DNA of 64,000 nt from Alphaproteobacteria bacterium (GCA_024742275.1 JANSYS010000018.1:35773-99772); one strand, 5' to 3'; numbered from the stretch's first letter, positions 45,660 to 54,981 are shown. The notes: a model not told the origin generated them from the sequence alone. Program-made: numbers and translations.

Positions 45660-46706
45660 ATGAAACACCTTCTAGCCGCGGCTGTCTTGACCCTCGTCGC
45701 GTCGACGGCGAGTGCGGAGACCTACAAGCTGACGATGGCATCGAGCCATCCGACGGTGCTGCCCTGGGTCGGCAAGCTTTCGACCTTGGTCGTCGCCCAG
45801 TCGAACAGCCGCCTCGAGGCCATGGGTTCGGCCGACCGCATCGAATGGACCGAGGCCTATGGCGGATCGCTCTACGGCTTCAAGGACACGCTTGAGGCCG
45901 TCGGCGACGGGCTCACAGATGCCGGCTGGGTGGGCACGCTCTGGGAAGGCTCGAAGATGCCGCTCCAGAACATCACGTATTTCACGCCGTTCGTAAGCGA
46001 CGATCTCGTCGCAACCCTTAAGATCATGAACGAGATGCACCGCGAACTGCCCCAGCTGAAGGAGGCTTGGGAGGATCAGAACGTGGTGTTCCTCGGCGCG
46101 TCGGGTGTCGAGACCTACCATTTGTTCACGAACTTTCCGGTGAATTCCCTGAAGGACCTGGAGGGTCGCAAGATTCTCGCCCCCGGTTCGTCGGCGAACT
46201 GGATCAAGCCGCTTGGCGCGGTACCGGTGAACGGCGCGCTACCGACCTACTACAACCAGATCCAGACCGGCGTTGCGGACGGGGTCGTGGTCATCGTCAC
46301 CGGCGCATTCCCGAATAAGCTCTACGAAGTGGCGCCCTATGTGACCTTGGTCGGTCTTGGGGCCCAGATGACGGGTGGTCTCGGGATCAACAAGGATGTC
46401 TGGGACGGACTCTCGGACGATGTCCGCACGGTGCTGACGGAACTCGGTCAGGAGTACACCGTCGAGCACGCCGAGGAAGTCATGGCGCGGTACCAGGCAT
46501 TCCTGGAGAAACTGCCCGGCGTCGGCGCGACGGTGTCGCAGTTGCCGGAGAGCGAGATCGAAGCCTGGGCTGCGGGCCTGCCGAATCTCGCCGGTGACTG
46601 GGCCGAAGCGAATGCGAGCAAAGGGGCGGGCGAGGTCCTGAAGAGCTACATGGCGAAGGCTCGGGACGCCGGTCTCGCGCCCAGGATCGACTGGTCCGAA
46701 CGGTAA
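45660..46706 (+). CDS. dctP: TRAP transporter solute-binding protein (DctP family)
   Basis: This 348-residue protein has a 19-residue signal peptide (hydrophobic LLAAAVLTLVAS, then ASA-ET) and the DctP fold, with EAYGGSLYGFKDTLEAVGDGLTDAGWVG and a conserved stretch at LEGRKILAPGSSANWIKPLGAVPV. TRAP proteins bind carboxylates, so a likely ligand is an aromatic or dicarboxylic acid linked to the upstream ring-cleavage genes. The usual basic residue after the LxGxKIR motif is missing (KILAPG). ATG 45660 has GGGAGG upstream. The longer frame to 45603 is rejected. Confidence 0.93.
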   Translation: MKHLLAAAVLTLVASTASAETYKLTMASSHPTVLPWVGKLSTLVVAQSNSRLEAMGSADRIEWTEAYGGSLYGFKDTLEAVGDGLTDAGWVGTLWEGSKMPLQNITYFTPFVSDDLVATLKIMNEMHRELPQLKEAWEDQNVVFLGASGVETYHLFTNFPVNSLKDLEGRKILAPGSSANWIKPLGAVPVNGALPTYYNQIQTGVADGVVVIVTGAFPNKLYEVAPYVTLVGLGAQMTGGLGINKDVWDGLSDDVRTVLTELGQEYTVEHAEEVMARYQAFLEKLPGVGATVSQLPESEIEAWAAGLPNLAGDWAEANASKGAGEVLKSYMAKARDAGLAPRIDWSER

Positions 46707-46720
46707 CCGGGAGCGGTACC

Positions 46721-48682
46721 ATGGCCTCGACGTTCAGACGCTTTCGCTATGGTGCCGACCTGATCGTGCGCGCGGTTTCCGCGCTCACGGGAGGGGTCAG
46801 CGGTGCGGCGTCGATCTGGATCTTCTGTCTGATGATCTTGATCTGCGCCGATATCGTCGGCCGATCCCTTTTCAATGCGCCGGTTCAAGGCGTCTCCGAA
46901 ATCGTCTCGAATTCGATTGTCGCGATCGTCTTTTTGCAGGCCGCGCATACCCTGATGAGCGGCCGGATGACCCGAACCGACATTTTGATTGGCGGATTGG
47001 AGCAGGATCGACCCTTCGCCGCCGCGATGATCCGGTTGATCTTCCACGGCGCCGGTATAGCCGTCTTCGCGCTGATCGCCGAGGGTACCTGGCCCAAACT
47101 CGTCGATGCCTGGGTCGAGAACGAGTTTTTCGGCGCGCAGGGCGTCTTCACGGCCCCCGTCTGGCCGATCAAAGCCTGCCTTTTCGCCGGATCGCTGCTG
47201 ACCTGCGCGGCCTTTGCGACGCAGATCCTGAAAGACATCAAGGAAATACTGAATCACGGCCGGGTAGCGCCGTTGAAGGTTCGCCACACCGTCATCCGGT
47301 CGCCGAAGGGCTGGCCTTATATAGTCGCGTTCGCCGCGATAATCGCGATCGGATACGCGGTTCTGCTCGCCGATCTGGGCCGTATCGAGATTGGGGTTGC
47401 CGCTATCGTCTTCATGCTGCTGCTGATTTTCTCCGGCGCGCATATCGCGGTGGTTCTGACGACGCTCAGCTTCCTTGGCATCTGGCTGATCCGGGACAAT
47501 CCGAACGTCGCCATCCGATCGCTGGCCCTCGCGGCGGACGGAGCCATCAATCGCTACCTGTTCGGTGTGGTTCCCCTGTTCGTGCTGATGGGGCTTATCG
47601 TCGATGTAGCCGATATCGGTCGAGACGCCTATCGGGTCGCCGCTTGGTTGCTGCAGAAGATCCGCGGCGGTCTCGGCATCGCGACCGTGGCGGCGAATGC
47701 TGTGTTCGCCTCGATCACGGGAATCTCGATCGCCTCGGCGGCCGTGTTCTCCCGTGTCGCCGTCCCGCAGATGGTTGCGAACGGGTACAATCGGCGGTTT
47801 GCGTTGGGTGTGGTCGCTGGATCGTCGGTCCTCGGCATGCTGATCCCGCCGAGCCTCCTGCTGATCATCTACGGCGTGCTGGCTGAACAGTCCGTCGGAG
47901 CGCTTTTTCTGGCGGCGATTGTGCCGGGCGCTCTTTTGGCCGTCGTCTTCGCGGTCGGTATCTATCTGATGGCGCGCTTCCGCCCCCGCATGGTCATGCA
48001 GTCCGAGCGTCCGGTCCGGATCGAAGGCGAGACCTGGAAGACCGCGCTTCAGAAACTCTCGCCCATCATCGCGCTGGTCGTCATCGTGCTCGGCGGCATC
48101 TATTCCGGTTTCTTCACCCCGACGGAAGCGGGCGCAGCGGGCGCGGCCGCGGCCATCCTCGTGGCGCTTCTCAAGCGGGCCCTGACATGGCCCCGTTTCT
48201 GGCGGGTGCTGGTCGATACCGGGCTCGTATCGAGTTCGATCCTGCTGCTGATCATCGCCGCGTCGATGTACTCGCGGATGCTGACGCTTTCGACGATCCC
48301 GCAGGAAGTGACCATGCTGTTTTCCGATGCCGGTCTTGGGCTCTATGGGTTCACGCTGATCTATCTCGCGCTCGTGATCGTCATGGGCATGATCCTCGAC
48401 TCGACCTCGATCATGTTGATCCTGCTGCCGTTGTCGCTCCCGATCGTGGCCGGACTGGGCGGGGATTTGATCTGGTTTGGCATCGTGACGGTCATCGCCG
48501 TCGAGATCGGGCTGCTAACGCCGCCGTTCGGCCTGACGGTCTACGTGGTCAAGGCCACAATCGCCGACCGAAGCACGTCTCTAAGCGATATCTTCATCGG
48601 GACGTTTCCATTCGTCGTGATGATGAGCCTGGTAACGCTGATCCTCACATTCGTTCCGGCCCTCAGCCTCGTCTTCGAATAG
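46721..48682 (+). CDS. Fused TRAP transporter permease (DctQ-DctM)
   Basis: This 653-residue protein joins both membrane subunits. The first 175 or so residues form the small four-helix subunit (IFCLMILICADIVGRSLFNAPVQGVSEI), and the rest forms the large 12-helix DctM-type subunit (FSGAHIAVVLTTLSFLG, SVLGMLIPPSLLLIIYGVLAEQSVGALFLAAIVPG, GFFTPTEAGAAGA). The fusion point is at about residue 185 (KVRHTVIRSPKGW). The gene follows the binding protein by 14 bases and completes the importer. Confidence 0.93.
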   Translation: MASTFRRFRYGADLIVRAVSALTGGVSGAASIWIFCLMILICADIVGRSLFNAPVQGVSEIVSNSIVAIVFLQAAHTLMSGRMTRTDILIGGLEQDRPFAAAMIRLIFHGAGIAVFALIAEGTWPKLVDAWVENEFFGAQGVFTAPVWPIKACLFAGSLLTCAAFATQILKDIKEILNHGRVAPLKVRHTVIRSPKGWPYIVAFAAIIAIGYAVLLADLGRIEIGVAAIVFMLLLIFSGAHIAVVLTTLSFLGIWLIRDNPNVAIRSLALAADGAINRYLFGVVPLFVLMGLIVDVADIGRDAYRVAAWLLQKIRGGLGIATVAANAVFASITGISIASAAVFSRVAVPQMVANGYNRRFALGVVAGSSVLGMLIPPSLLLIIYGVLAEQSVGALFLAAIVPGALLAVVFAVGIYLMARFRPRMVMQSERPVRIEGETWKTALQKLSPIIALVVIVLGGIYSGFFTPTEAGAAGAAAAILVALLKRALTWPRFWRVLVDTGLVSSSILLLIIAASMYSRMLTLSTIPQEVTMLFSDAGLGLYGFTLIYLALVIVMGMILDSTSIMLILLPLSLPIVAGLGGDLIWFGIVTVIAVEIGLLTPPFGLTVYVVKATIADRSTSLSDIFIGTFPFVVMMSLVTLILTFVPALSLVFE

Positions 48683-48713
48683 GGCCTACCGATCTTCCAA
48701 CAGGAGAGTGGGT

Positions 48714-48743
48714 ATGGGCGACAGGACCGCACTACGCTGGTGA
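48714..48743 (+). pseudogene. Nine-codon gene stub after the TRAP transporter
   Basis: AGGAG, about eight bases before ATG 48714, leads into only MGDRTALRW and a TGA. The strong site and position directly after an operon suggest the 5' end of another operon gene whose body was lost. The following 300 bases show no frame that continues it. It could instead be a short leader ORF. Confidence 0.35.
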
Positions 48744-49059
48744 ACTGCTGGTCCGCGCTTGTCGTTCCGAGCGTGAGGTCCAACGAAGTTCATCTCCACG
48801 TCAGATACCCGTCGCATCCTATCCAGGCTGCAAAATAGGTTCAGCAAAATGAGCCGGATCGGTCGTAGTCGGTCGCTACCTTTTGCTCCAGTGATCCTCA
48901 CAGCGAATATGCGTGAGATCCTGAATCTCAGCCTGGAACTACTTGTTGCAAAGGGGCTCCCATTCGTCGGGATTGATCAGCGGTGCATTTTTCATGGAAC
49001 GGACGCGGTGAGCGCTTATTCTCCCGGATCAGATCCACGGTTTGACTCCAGGGGGAAGC
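48744..49059. other. Non-coding gap, scar or promoter of the MscS gene
   Basis: No supported gene. The open frames here are short and lack family features. An inverted repeat (TGAGAT-CCTGA-ATCTCA) lies at 48914-48930. Base composition is slightly more AT-rich than the flanks. The stretch probably holds the promoter of the MscS gene and the junction where the preceding operon was cut. Confidence 0.45.
48914..48930. repeat. Inverted repeat upstream of the MscS gene
   Basis: TGAGAT and ATCTCA flank CCTGA, 130 bases before the MscS start. It could be an operator. No regulator gene is adjacent. Confidence 0.3.
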
Positions 49060-51315
49060 GTGACGCGGGTTCGATTGATACTTAGTGTATGCGGCTTCCT
49101 TTTCGTGGCCACCCTTGGTCTGGGGACACCCGCGGCTCAAGCCCAGGAAAGCGTGCTTCATGGTAGCGCCGAGGGTGGGGAGACCCGGTCGGTACAGGCG
49201 CTCGTCGATGCGGCTCGCGAGGACGGTTACCAGATTATTCTTGTCCCGCCGACGACGCAGGCCTCGGAGCCGGCCACCGGTGCCGGGGACATCATTTCCC
49301 TGACCGCCACGATCGAGGCACGAGCCCGGGCGGCGCGTGAGGCCCTGGTCAGCGTTATCGCGGCGCTACCGAAGTTTGCCGACAACGTCGGTCAAATGAT
49401 TGCCGGAAATGCCGAGCAACACGGCGTCTCTGTTGCTTGGCCGTTGCATGCGATCGGGCTCGGCATCGTGTTCCTGACGCTGGGCTATGCATGTGCCCAT
49501 TTGTTCAACGTCTGGGCATCGGAGCATTTTCGGGCGCTGTTCAACCCTGAGCCCCAGAGCCGGGCGGAGAAGATCGCCTACCTGCTGATCCGCGCGTTGA
49601 TGATGTCTGTCGCCGTCGGCATACAGGCGATCGCGACGGGGGTATTGATCGTCGGCATCGGTCCGGAGGAACCGCCCTTCCGCACGACGATGATGCTGAT
49701 GCTGGTCGGCACGGTGGCCGCGCGCATCACGATCGTGATCTTCCGAGCGCTGATCGCCCCGGACGCTCCGTCGCATCGTCTTGTGCGGATACACGATCAG
49801 AGCGCGCACGCGCTCTACCGGGGCTTCAGCGCCGTCACATGGCTGACCGCGGTGGTCGGGGTGACCTGCATCCAGATGGATCTTCTCGGGGTCAACCGCG
49901 ATGCTCATCATCTGATGCTGATGGTTTCGAGTCTGCTCGCAGCGTGTCTTTTCGCCACGCTTGCGGTACGGCACAGGGCGGCGCTCGGCACGGCGATCCT
50001 TGGAGGTCTGGAAAAGGAGGCCGGTCTGGCCCGGTCCCTGCTCGCCCGTTTCTGGCATATCATCGCGATCGCCTATTTTGCCGGTGCCTGGGTCGTCTCC
50101 GCGGTGCGATTGCTGCTCCATATGGAGGGCGCGGTCGGCGTGATTCTCAATCCGCTATTCGCGCTCGTGATCGGTTTCTTGGCCTATGCGGTGATGCTGC
50201 TGATCATCGACCGGGTGTTCGAGAGGCGTGGAACCATGACCTTGCCGGAGGCGGGCAGCGCCGAACCGGTGAGGCGGCGCGGTTTCAAGGAACTGTCCGA
50301 AGCGGCTGCGGCGGCCGTGATCCTGGCGGGCTGCTTCCTATTCGTGCTCGACAGCTGGGCACCGCATCTACTGAGTGCGATCGAGCTCTTCGAGGGGTGG
50401 GGGCAGATCGTGATCGTGCTGTTCGGCGGCTACCTGGCTTATGAGTCTGTCAAGATCCTGATCGACGACAGGATCGCGATGGAGGAAGCGACCGATACGC
50501 CCGCTCAGAGCGAGGACTCCGGAGAAGGCGGCGGTGCGGGCGCTTCCCGTCTCGCCACGTTGCTGCCGATTTTCCGCAACTTCCTGTTGGCGGTCATCGT
50601 GGCGATCGCTGGCATGGTCTCGCTGTCACATCTCGGGGTCGATATCGCACCTCTGTTCGCCGGAGCGGGGGTCGTGGGCCTCGCGGTCGGCTTCGGCGCC
50701 CAGACCTTGATCCGAGACATCTTTTCGGGTGCTTTCTTTCTGCTCGACGATGCCTTCCGCAAGGGCGAGTACATCGAGATCAACGGGATCCGCGGAACGG
50801 TGGAGAAGATTTCGGTCCGATCCATGCAACTGCGCCATCAACTCGGCCTGCTCCATACTGTGCCGTTCGGTGAGATCACGTCGCTAACCAACTACTCCCG
50901 CGACTGGGTGATGATGAAGCTACCTTTGCGGCTTACCTACGACACCGACCCCGAGATGGTGCGCAAGCTCGTCAAGAAGCTTGGCCAAGAGCTGCTTGAG
51001 CATCCAGAGATCGGCCAGAAATTCCTGGAGCCGCTCAAATCTCAGGGCGTCTACCAGATGGAGGAATCGGCGATGATCATCCGGGTCAAGTTCATGACCA
51101 AGCCGGGTGATCAGTTCATGGTTCGCAAAGTGGTCTATGAACGTATCCGCGAACTGTTCGAGCGGAACGGTATCCATTTCGCCCATAGGGAGGTCACCGT
51201 GCGCATCGCAGACGGCCCCAACCGGCCCCTGACGGAAGCCGAGAAGGAGGGAATCGCGGGTGCTGTGAGCCCTGTTCTCGACGTATCGGCGGCCGGCACC
51301 GGGGATACGCGATAG
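49060..51315 (+). CDS. Large MscS-family mechanosensitive channel
   Basis: This 751-residue protein has a signal peptide (LILSVCGFLFVATLGLG, cleavage near AQA-QE), a periplasmic part and about ten or eleven membrane helices. The MscS core lies at about 525-720, with the pore helix AGAGVVGLAVGFGAQTLIRDIFSGAFFLLDD and the beta domain GEYIEINGIRGTVEKISVRSMQLR. Such long members resemble YbdG/MscK/MscM-type proteins. It should release solutes on hypo-osmotic shock. GTG 49060 has GGGGG five bases upstream and is preferred to TTG 49042. The C terminus has a short Thr/Gly-rich tail. Confidence 0.92.
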   Translation: MTRVRLILSVCGFLFVATLGLGTPAAQAQESVLHGSAEGGETRSVQALVDAAREDGYQIILVPPTTQASEPATGAGDIISLTATIEARARAAREALVSVIAALPKFADNVGQMIAGNAEQHGVSVAWPLHAIGLGIVFLTLGYACAHLFNVWASEHFRALFNPEPQSRAEKIAYLLIRALMMSVAVGIQAIATGVLIVGIGPEEPPFRTTMMLMLVGTVAARITIVIFRALIAPDAPSHRLVRIHDQSAHALYRGFSAVTWLTAVVGVTCIQMDLLGVNRDAHHLMLMVSSLLAACLFATLAVRHRAALGTAILGGLEKEAGLARSLLARFWHIIAIAYFAGAWVVSAVRLLLHMEGAVGVILNPLFALVIGFLAYAVMLLIIDRVFERRGTMTLPEAGSAEPVRRRGFKELSEAAAAAVILAGCFLFVLDSWAPHLLSAIELFEGWGQIVIVLFGGYLAYESVKILIDDRIAMEEATDTPAQSEDSGEGGGAGASRLATLLPIFRNFLLAVIVAIAGMVSLSHLGVDIAPLFAGAGVVGLAVGFGAQTLIRDIFSGAFFLLDDAFRKGEYIEINGIRGTVEKISVRSMQLRHQLGLLHTVPFGEITSLTNYSRDWVMMKLPLRLTYDTDPEMVRKLVKKLGQELLEHPEIGQKFLEPLKSQGVYQMEESAMIIRVKFMTKPGDQFMVRKVVYERIRELFERNGIHFAHREVTVRIADGPNRPLTEAEKEGIAGAVSPVLDVSAAGTGDTR

Positions 51316-51459
51316 CACACTGAGCCTTGTCGAAGCTGACCGCGGACCGGTTGCCGCGACTCTCTGATCGCTTGATAGCGAAGAACGGGACTGCAACATC
51401 AAGAAAGTCCAAGGCTGACGCCCGTATCCGATGCGTTTCCCTCATCATGGTTCGGCCGT

Positions 51460-51482
51460 CTTTCACACATAGGCCGTGAAAG
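51460..51482. promoter_or_regulatory. Inverted repeat CTTTCAC-N9-GTGAAAG
   Basis: Perfect 7-base arms are separated by ACATAGGCC. GGCCGT precedes or enters each arm, giving a direct repeat inside the inverted repeat. It is a candidate operator or transcript terminator of the MscS gene. No known family site was recognised. Confidence 0.4.
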
Positions 51483-51490
51483 TCGAATAT

Positions 51491-51508
51491 CGGAAGAACA
51501 TTTTTCCG
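51491..51508. promoter_or_regulatory. Inverted repeat CGGAA-N8-TTCCG
   Basis: Five-base perfect arms lie 8 bases downstream of the CTTTCAC repeat, followed by AT-rich sequence. The close pair suggests a regulatory region. Confidence 0.3.
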
Positions 51509-51694
51509 TAATAGGCGTGCTTGTGAATTTGGTGACAAATTCCTGCCGCGTGTTGGCGCTTTGATTCTTGCTAGAGGAATGTTCCTGGGCGAGATAGCAT
51601 TCGGTTCGTAAAGTAATAAGAGGATAGTACAGGCATTTTTATTAAGGATTTTTGGTCTGCTATCCGTCCGCTTGGGGAATAAGGATTTTTTGGC

Positions 51695-52165
51695 ATGGCG
51701 AATCCTGTCTTGCATGAACTCGCGCACCATGTACCGGGCTATATCGCCGGACCCGGTGGCGAAGACGTGCTGTTTAGTTTCCTCTCGGTCTTCCTACTGG
51801 TAACGGTAACGCTGATCGGCGTTGTTTATTTCAAGCTGCACGCTTTGCCGGAAAAGATGGCGCATAACGAGAACCATGTGCAGTTCCAGTTAGTGGGTGT
51901 GCTTTCGCTGCTCGCGCTCTTCACCCACAACAATATTTTCTGGATCGCGGCGTTGCTCCTCGCGGCGGCCAGACTGCCGGACTTTACGGCACCGCTGCAG
52001 GCAATTGCGGACAGTGTCAGGGAACTTGCACGGTCAAAGGCGGCCGTCTCGCAGACCGAGAAAACGTCCGCTGGGACGCCGTCCGAGCCGCCCCCCCAGC
52101 CGGGCGCTGGTCTTCCGACCGGGGCGGATGCTCCGGAGATCAAGCCCGAGGTGTCCCGTGCTTGA
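51695..52165 (+). CDS. Small membrane protein, DUF3302/YiaW-like
   Basis: This 156-residue protein has two transmembrane helices (about 26-46 and 64-90, GVLSLLALFTHNNIFWIAALLLAAAR) around a short loop with LPEKMAHNENHVQFQ, then a Pro/Ala-rich tail. The pattern resembles YiaW-type inner-membrane proteins, which neighbour HlyD-like YiaV proteins, as here. The function is unknown. The TGA overlaps the start of the HlyD-type gene by 8 bases. Confidence 0.75.
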   Translation: MANPVLHELAHHVPGYIAGPGGEDVLFSFLSVFLLVTVTLIGVVYFKLHALPEKMAHNENHVQFQLVGVLSLLALFTHNNIFWIAALLLAAARLPDFTAPLQAIADSVRELARSKAAVSQTEKTSAGTPSEPPPQPGAGLPTGADAPEIKPEVSRA

Positions 52166-53390
52166 GTTCTTGTTCTGCTCGCTGCTGACCATCGTTCCTG
52201 ATTTCCTGATCCGCCGATACGCGCAGGGAAAGCGCTGGGGTCGGGAACTCACCCTCTATTCAATCTGGTTCGAACTTCGCTGGGGGATAACAGCCTGTTT
52301 GCTGCTGACTGTCGGGATCATCACGATCGTCTTTTACTATCATCCTTCCACCAGCAACGTGACGTCGTTCTTCCGCACCATCACGATCCTGCCCGAGGCC
52401 GGTGGGCGTGTGAGTGAGGTCTTCGTGCGCAACAACCAGAAGGTCGCGGCAGGTGAGGTGCTGTTCACCCTCGATGATGTGCGCCAGCTCGCGGCCGTGA
52501 ACACGTCCTCCCGTCGTGTCGCGGAGATCGAGGCAGCAATTGCCGTGGCCGAAGCAGACTTGCTGGCCGCCGCCGGTCAGGTGGCGCAAGCGGCGGGTGC
52601 CTATCAAGTGACGTTCGATGAGTTGGCGCGAAAGCAAGAACTCGCCGGGCGCAACTCGCCAGCCGTCTCGAAGGCGGAGATTGATCGCCTGACCGGCGAG
52701 TTGGCCAGCAGACGCGGTGCGCTCGAAGCGGCGCGCGCACAGCAGACCGCCGTAGAGAAGCAGATTGCCGTACTGCTTCCGGCCCAGCGCGCCAGTGCGA
52801 TCGCCGCGCTCCAACAGGCTGAAGTAGAGCTGGACAAGATGGTTATCTATGCCGGCGTCGCCGGAACCGTCGAACAGTTTGCGCTTCAACCCGGAGACTT
52901 CGTCAGCCCGGTCCTGCGTCCGGCGGGGATCCTGGTTCCTTCCGATATCAGGCAGCGACGGTTCCAGGCTGGATTTGATCAACTCGCAGCGCAGGTGCTG
53001 AAGGTCGGAATGATCGCCGAGATCAGCTGTATGACTCACCCATTCAAGGTTTTCCCGATGGTGGTCGTCGAGATCCAGGACGTCATCTCCGCCGGTCAGT
53101 TCCGACCGACTGACCAGCTTCGCGACGTGCGAATGGCGGCGCGCCCAGGGTCGATCACGGCATTCTTGGAACCGCTCTATGTGGATCAGGACATAGACGT
53201 ATTGCCAGGCAGTGCGTGTTCGGCGAACGCCTATACCGACAACCACGCCCTGCTGGAGGAAGGGGGCTTGGGTGCCGGCACCTGGATGTTCTACCACTTG
53301 GTCGATACCGTCGGGTTCGTGCATGCTGTCTTGTTGCGCGCACGCACGCTGCTTCTACCGATCCGCGCGCTTGTGTTCAGCGGACACTAG
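52158..53390 (+). CDS. HlyD/YiaV-type membrane-fusion protein
   Basis: This 410-residue protein has a transmembrane helix near residues 43-63 (GITACLLLTVGIITIVFYY), a first biotinyl/lipoyl half (ILPEAGGRVSEVFVRNNQKVAAGEVLFTLDD), a coiled coil of about 120 residues and the second half (VIYAGVAGTVEQFALQPGDFV). It resembles YiaV/YibH-type HlyD relatives. No inner-membrane transporter or outer-membrane channel is adjacent. The GTG start at 52158 (GTG CTT GAG) has GAGG upstream and overlaps the YiaW-like gene. A role in envelope assembly or export is inferred. Confidence 0.82.
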   Translation: MLEFLFCSLLTIVPDFLIRRYAQGKRWGRELTLYSIWFELRWGITACLLLTVGIITIVFYYHPSTSNVTSFFRTITILPEAGGRVSEVFVRNNQKVAAGEVLFTLDDVRQLAAVNTSSRRVAEIEAAIAVAEADLLAAAGQVAQAAGAYQVTFDELARKQELAGRNSPAVSKAEIDRLTGELASRRGALEAARAQQTAVEKQIAVLLPAQRASAIAALQQAEVELDKMVIYAGVAGTVEQFALQPGDFVSPVLRPAGILVPSDIRQRRFQAGFDQLAAQVLKVGMIAEISCMTHPFKVFPMVVVEIQDVISAGQFRPTDQLRDVRMAARPGSITAFLEPLYVDQDIDVLPGSACSANAYTDNHALLEEGGLGAGTWMFYHLVDTVGFVHAVLLRARTLLLPIRALVFSGH

Positions 53391-53417
53391 TGATCGAACC
53401 GAGCGGAGGAGAGGAGG

Positions 53418-54860
53418 ATGGCAACTCGGCTGGCAAACCGATTTGCTGCATGCGTTGCCATAGCGCTCGCCTCCGCGCCGGTCTCGGCACAACCGGTCGC
53501 GCAGCAGAGCGACGGCGATGCGCTTCTTGAACTCGTCGGCCGGCCTTGGACCGGTGATCTGGATGGGATGATCGAGCGTGGGGCGGTGCGCATCCTCACC
53601 GCGTACACGCCGATCTATTTTTCGTATGACGGAGATGCGGAAAGCGGTCTGGCGGCGGATATCGCCCGGGAGTTGAAGGCGCGCTTTGTCGAGTGGTTTG
53701 GTGAGACGGGGAAACCGCTGACCGTTTCGACTATCCCGGTCCCTCGGGATGAACTGATCCCGCGCCTTCTGGAGGGGCGCGGCGACATCGTCGTCGCCAA
53801 TCTGACCATCACTCCGGAGCGCGAGGGTGTCGTCCAGTTCAGTAACCCTGTGGGCATCGGCGTCCGCGAGTTGGTCGTCACCTCAAAGTCTGTCGGACCG
53901 ATACAGAGCCTCGATGATCTCGTCCCCTATGGAGTGAGCCTGCGGAAGACGAGCAGTTATTTCGAGCATCTCAGTGCCATCAACGCTGATCGCCAAAAGA
54001 CCGGCGTCGAGCCGGTCCCGATTGATCTTCTCAACGAGGCCCTGGAGGATCACGATGTCTTGGAACTCGTCAACGCGGGTTCTATCCCCGCGACCATCGT
54101 CGACAGCCATCAGGTTCAGTTGTGGGCGCAGCTTCTCGACGGAATTGTGGTGAACGATACTGTTTCGGTGAACGACGATGGTGTTATCGCCTGGGCAATG
54201 CGGCCGGACAGCCCGAAACTGCAGGAAGGCGTGAATCGTTTCGTGGCCGAGTTCAAGAAGGGCACGCTTCTCGGCAATATTCTCTTCAAACGCTATCTGG
54301 GAAATCCCGATTGGGTCGCCAATAACCTGGACGACGCCGGTGGCGAGAAGACCGCCCAGGTGGTCGATCTCATCAGGGAGAAGGCCGATAAGTACGGCTT
54401 CGATTGGCTGATGATCGTGAGCCAGGGGTACCAGGAGTCACGCCTCGACCAGTCGAAGCGCAGCCATGTCGGGGCCGTCGGCATCATGCAGGTGATGCCG
54501 ACAACGGCCCGCGATCCGGTCATTGCGGTGCCCAATATTGAGGAGCCCGAAGCCAACGTGGAATCGGGGGTGAAGTACCTGAACTGGCTTCGGGAGACTT
54601 TCTTCAATGACGCTGCGATTGCGCCGGCCGACCAAGTTCTCTTTGCCTTCGCCGCCTATAATGCCGGTCCGGGCAACATAGCCAAGGCACGGGCGCGCGC
54701 GGAGAAAATGGACCTCGATCCTAATGTCTGGTTCGGCAACGTTGAAATCGCGACCGCTCGTGCGGTGAGCCGGGAGCCGGTGATCTATGTGCGCAACATC
54801 ATGAAGTACTACGTTGCTTACAAGCGGGCACAGGACATCAGGTTAGAGCGAGGGAAGTAA
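53418..54860 (+). CDS. mltF: MltF-type lytic transglycosylase
   Basis: This 480-residue protein has a signal peptide (ACVAIALASAPVSAQ), a solute-binding-protein-like domain (about 50-300, with LAADIARELKARF and GDIVVANLTITPERE) and a family 1 SLT domain (about 310-470). Catalytic Glu is in SQGYQESRLDQ, with SHVGAVGIMQVMPTTA and FAAYNAGPGNI. MltF cleaves peptidoglycan to 1,6-anhydromuropeptides. It lacks the lipoprotein Cys of E. coli MltF, so it may be periplasmic. GGAGGAGG is just before the ATG. It lies 27 bases after the HlyD-type gene and probably belongs to the same operon. Confidence 0.9.
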   Translation: MATRLANRFAACVAIALASAPVSAQPVAQQSDGDALLELVGRPWTGDLDGMIERGAVRILTAYTPIYFSYDGDAESGLAADIARELKARFVEWFGETGKPLTVSTIPVPRDELIPRLLEGRGDIVVANLTITPEREGVVQFSNPVGIGVRELVVTSKSVGPIQSLDDLVPYGVSLRKTSSYFEHLSAINADRQKTGVEPVPIDLLNEALEDHDVLELVNAGSIPATIVDSHQVQLWAQLLDGIVVNDTVSVNDDGVIAWAMRPDSPKLQEGVNRFVAEFKKGTLLGNILFKRYLGNPDWVANNLDDAGGEKTAQVVDLIREKADKYGFDWLMIVSQGYQESRLDQSKRSHVGAVGIMQVMPTTARDPVIAVPNIEEPEANVESGVKYLNWLRETFFNDAAIAPADQVLFAFAAYNAGPGNIAKARARAEKMDLDPNVWFGNVEIATARAVSREPVIYVRNIMKYYVAYKRAQDIRLERGK

Positions 54861-54981
54861 GGGGGGGCACTTGCGCCGCCACGTTCCGTTCTCGCCTCGC
54901 CGGTCCGGTCGCGTCCGTATGGAGTGCCGGCGGACGGGGGAGCGACTGGTGCGGGTCGCATGGGCTAGGGCGCACGCCCGA

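Larger units (their letters stand above)
51316..51694. other. AT-rich non-coding region with nested inverted repeats
   Basis: No supported gene in 379 bases. The stretch 51460-51690 is markedly more AT-rich than its surroundings and contains two inverted repeats (51460-51482, 51491-51508) and A/T runs such as TTTTTATTAAGG. It is the likely promoter and control region of the three-gene envelope operon that starts at 51695. Confidence 0.5.

Noticed and set aside
48849..49085. Plus-strand 78-codon frame before the MscS gene
   Set aside because: There is no ribosome-binding site, no family pattern, and it overlaps the MscS signal peptide in another frame.
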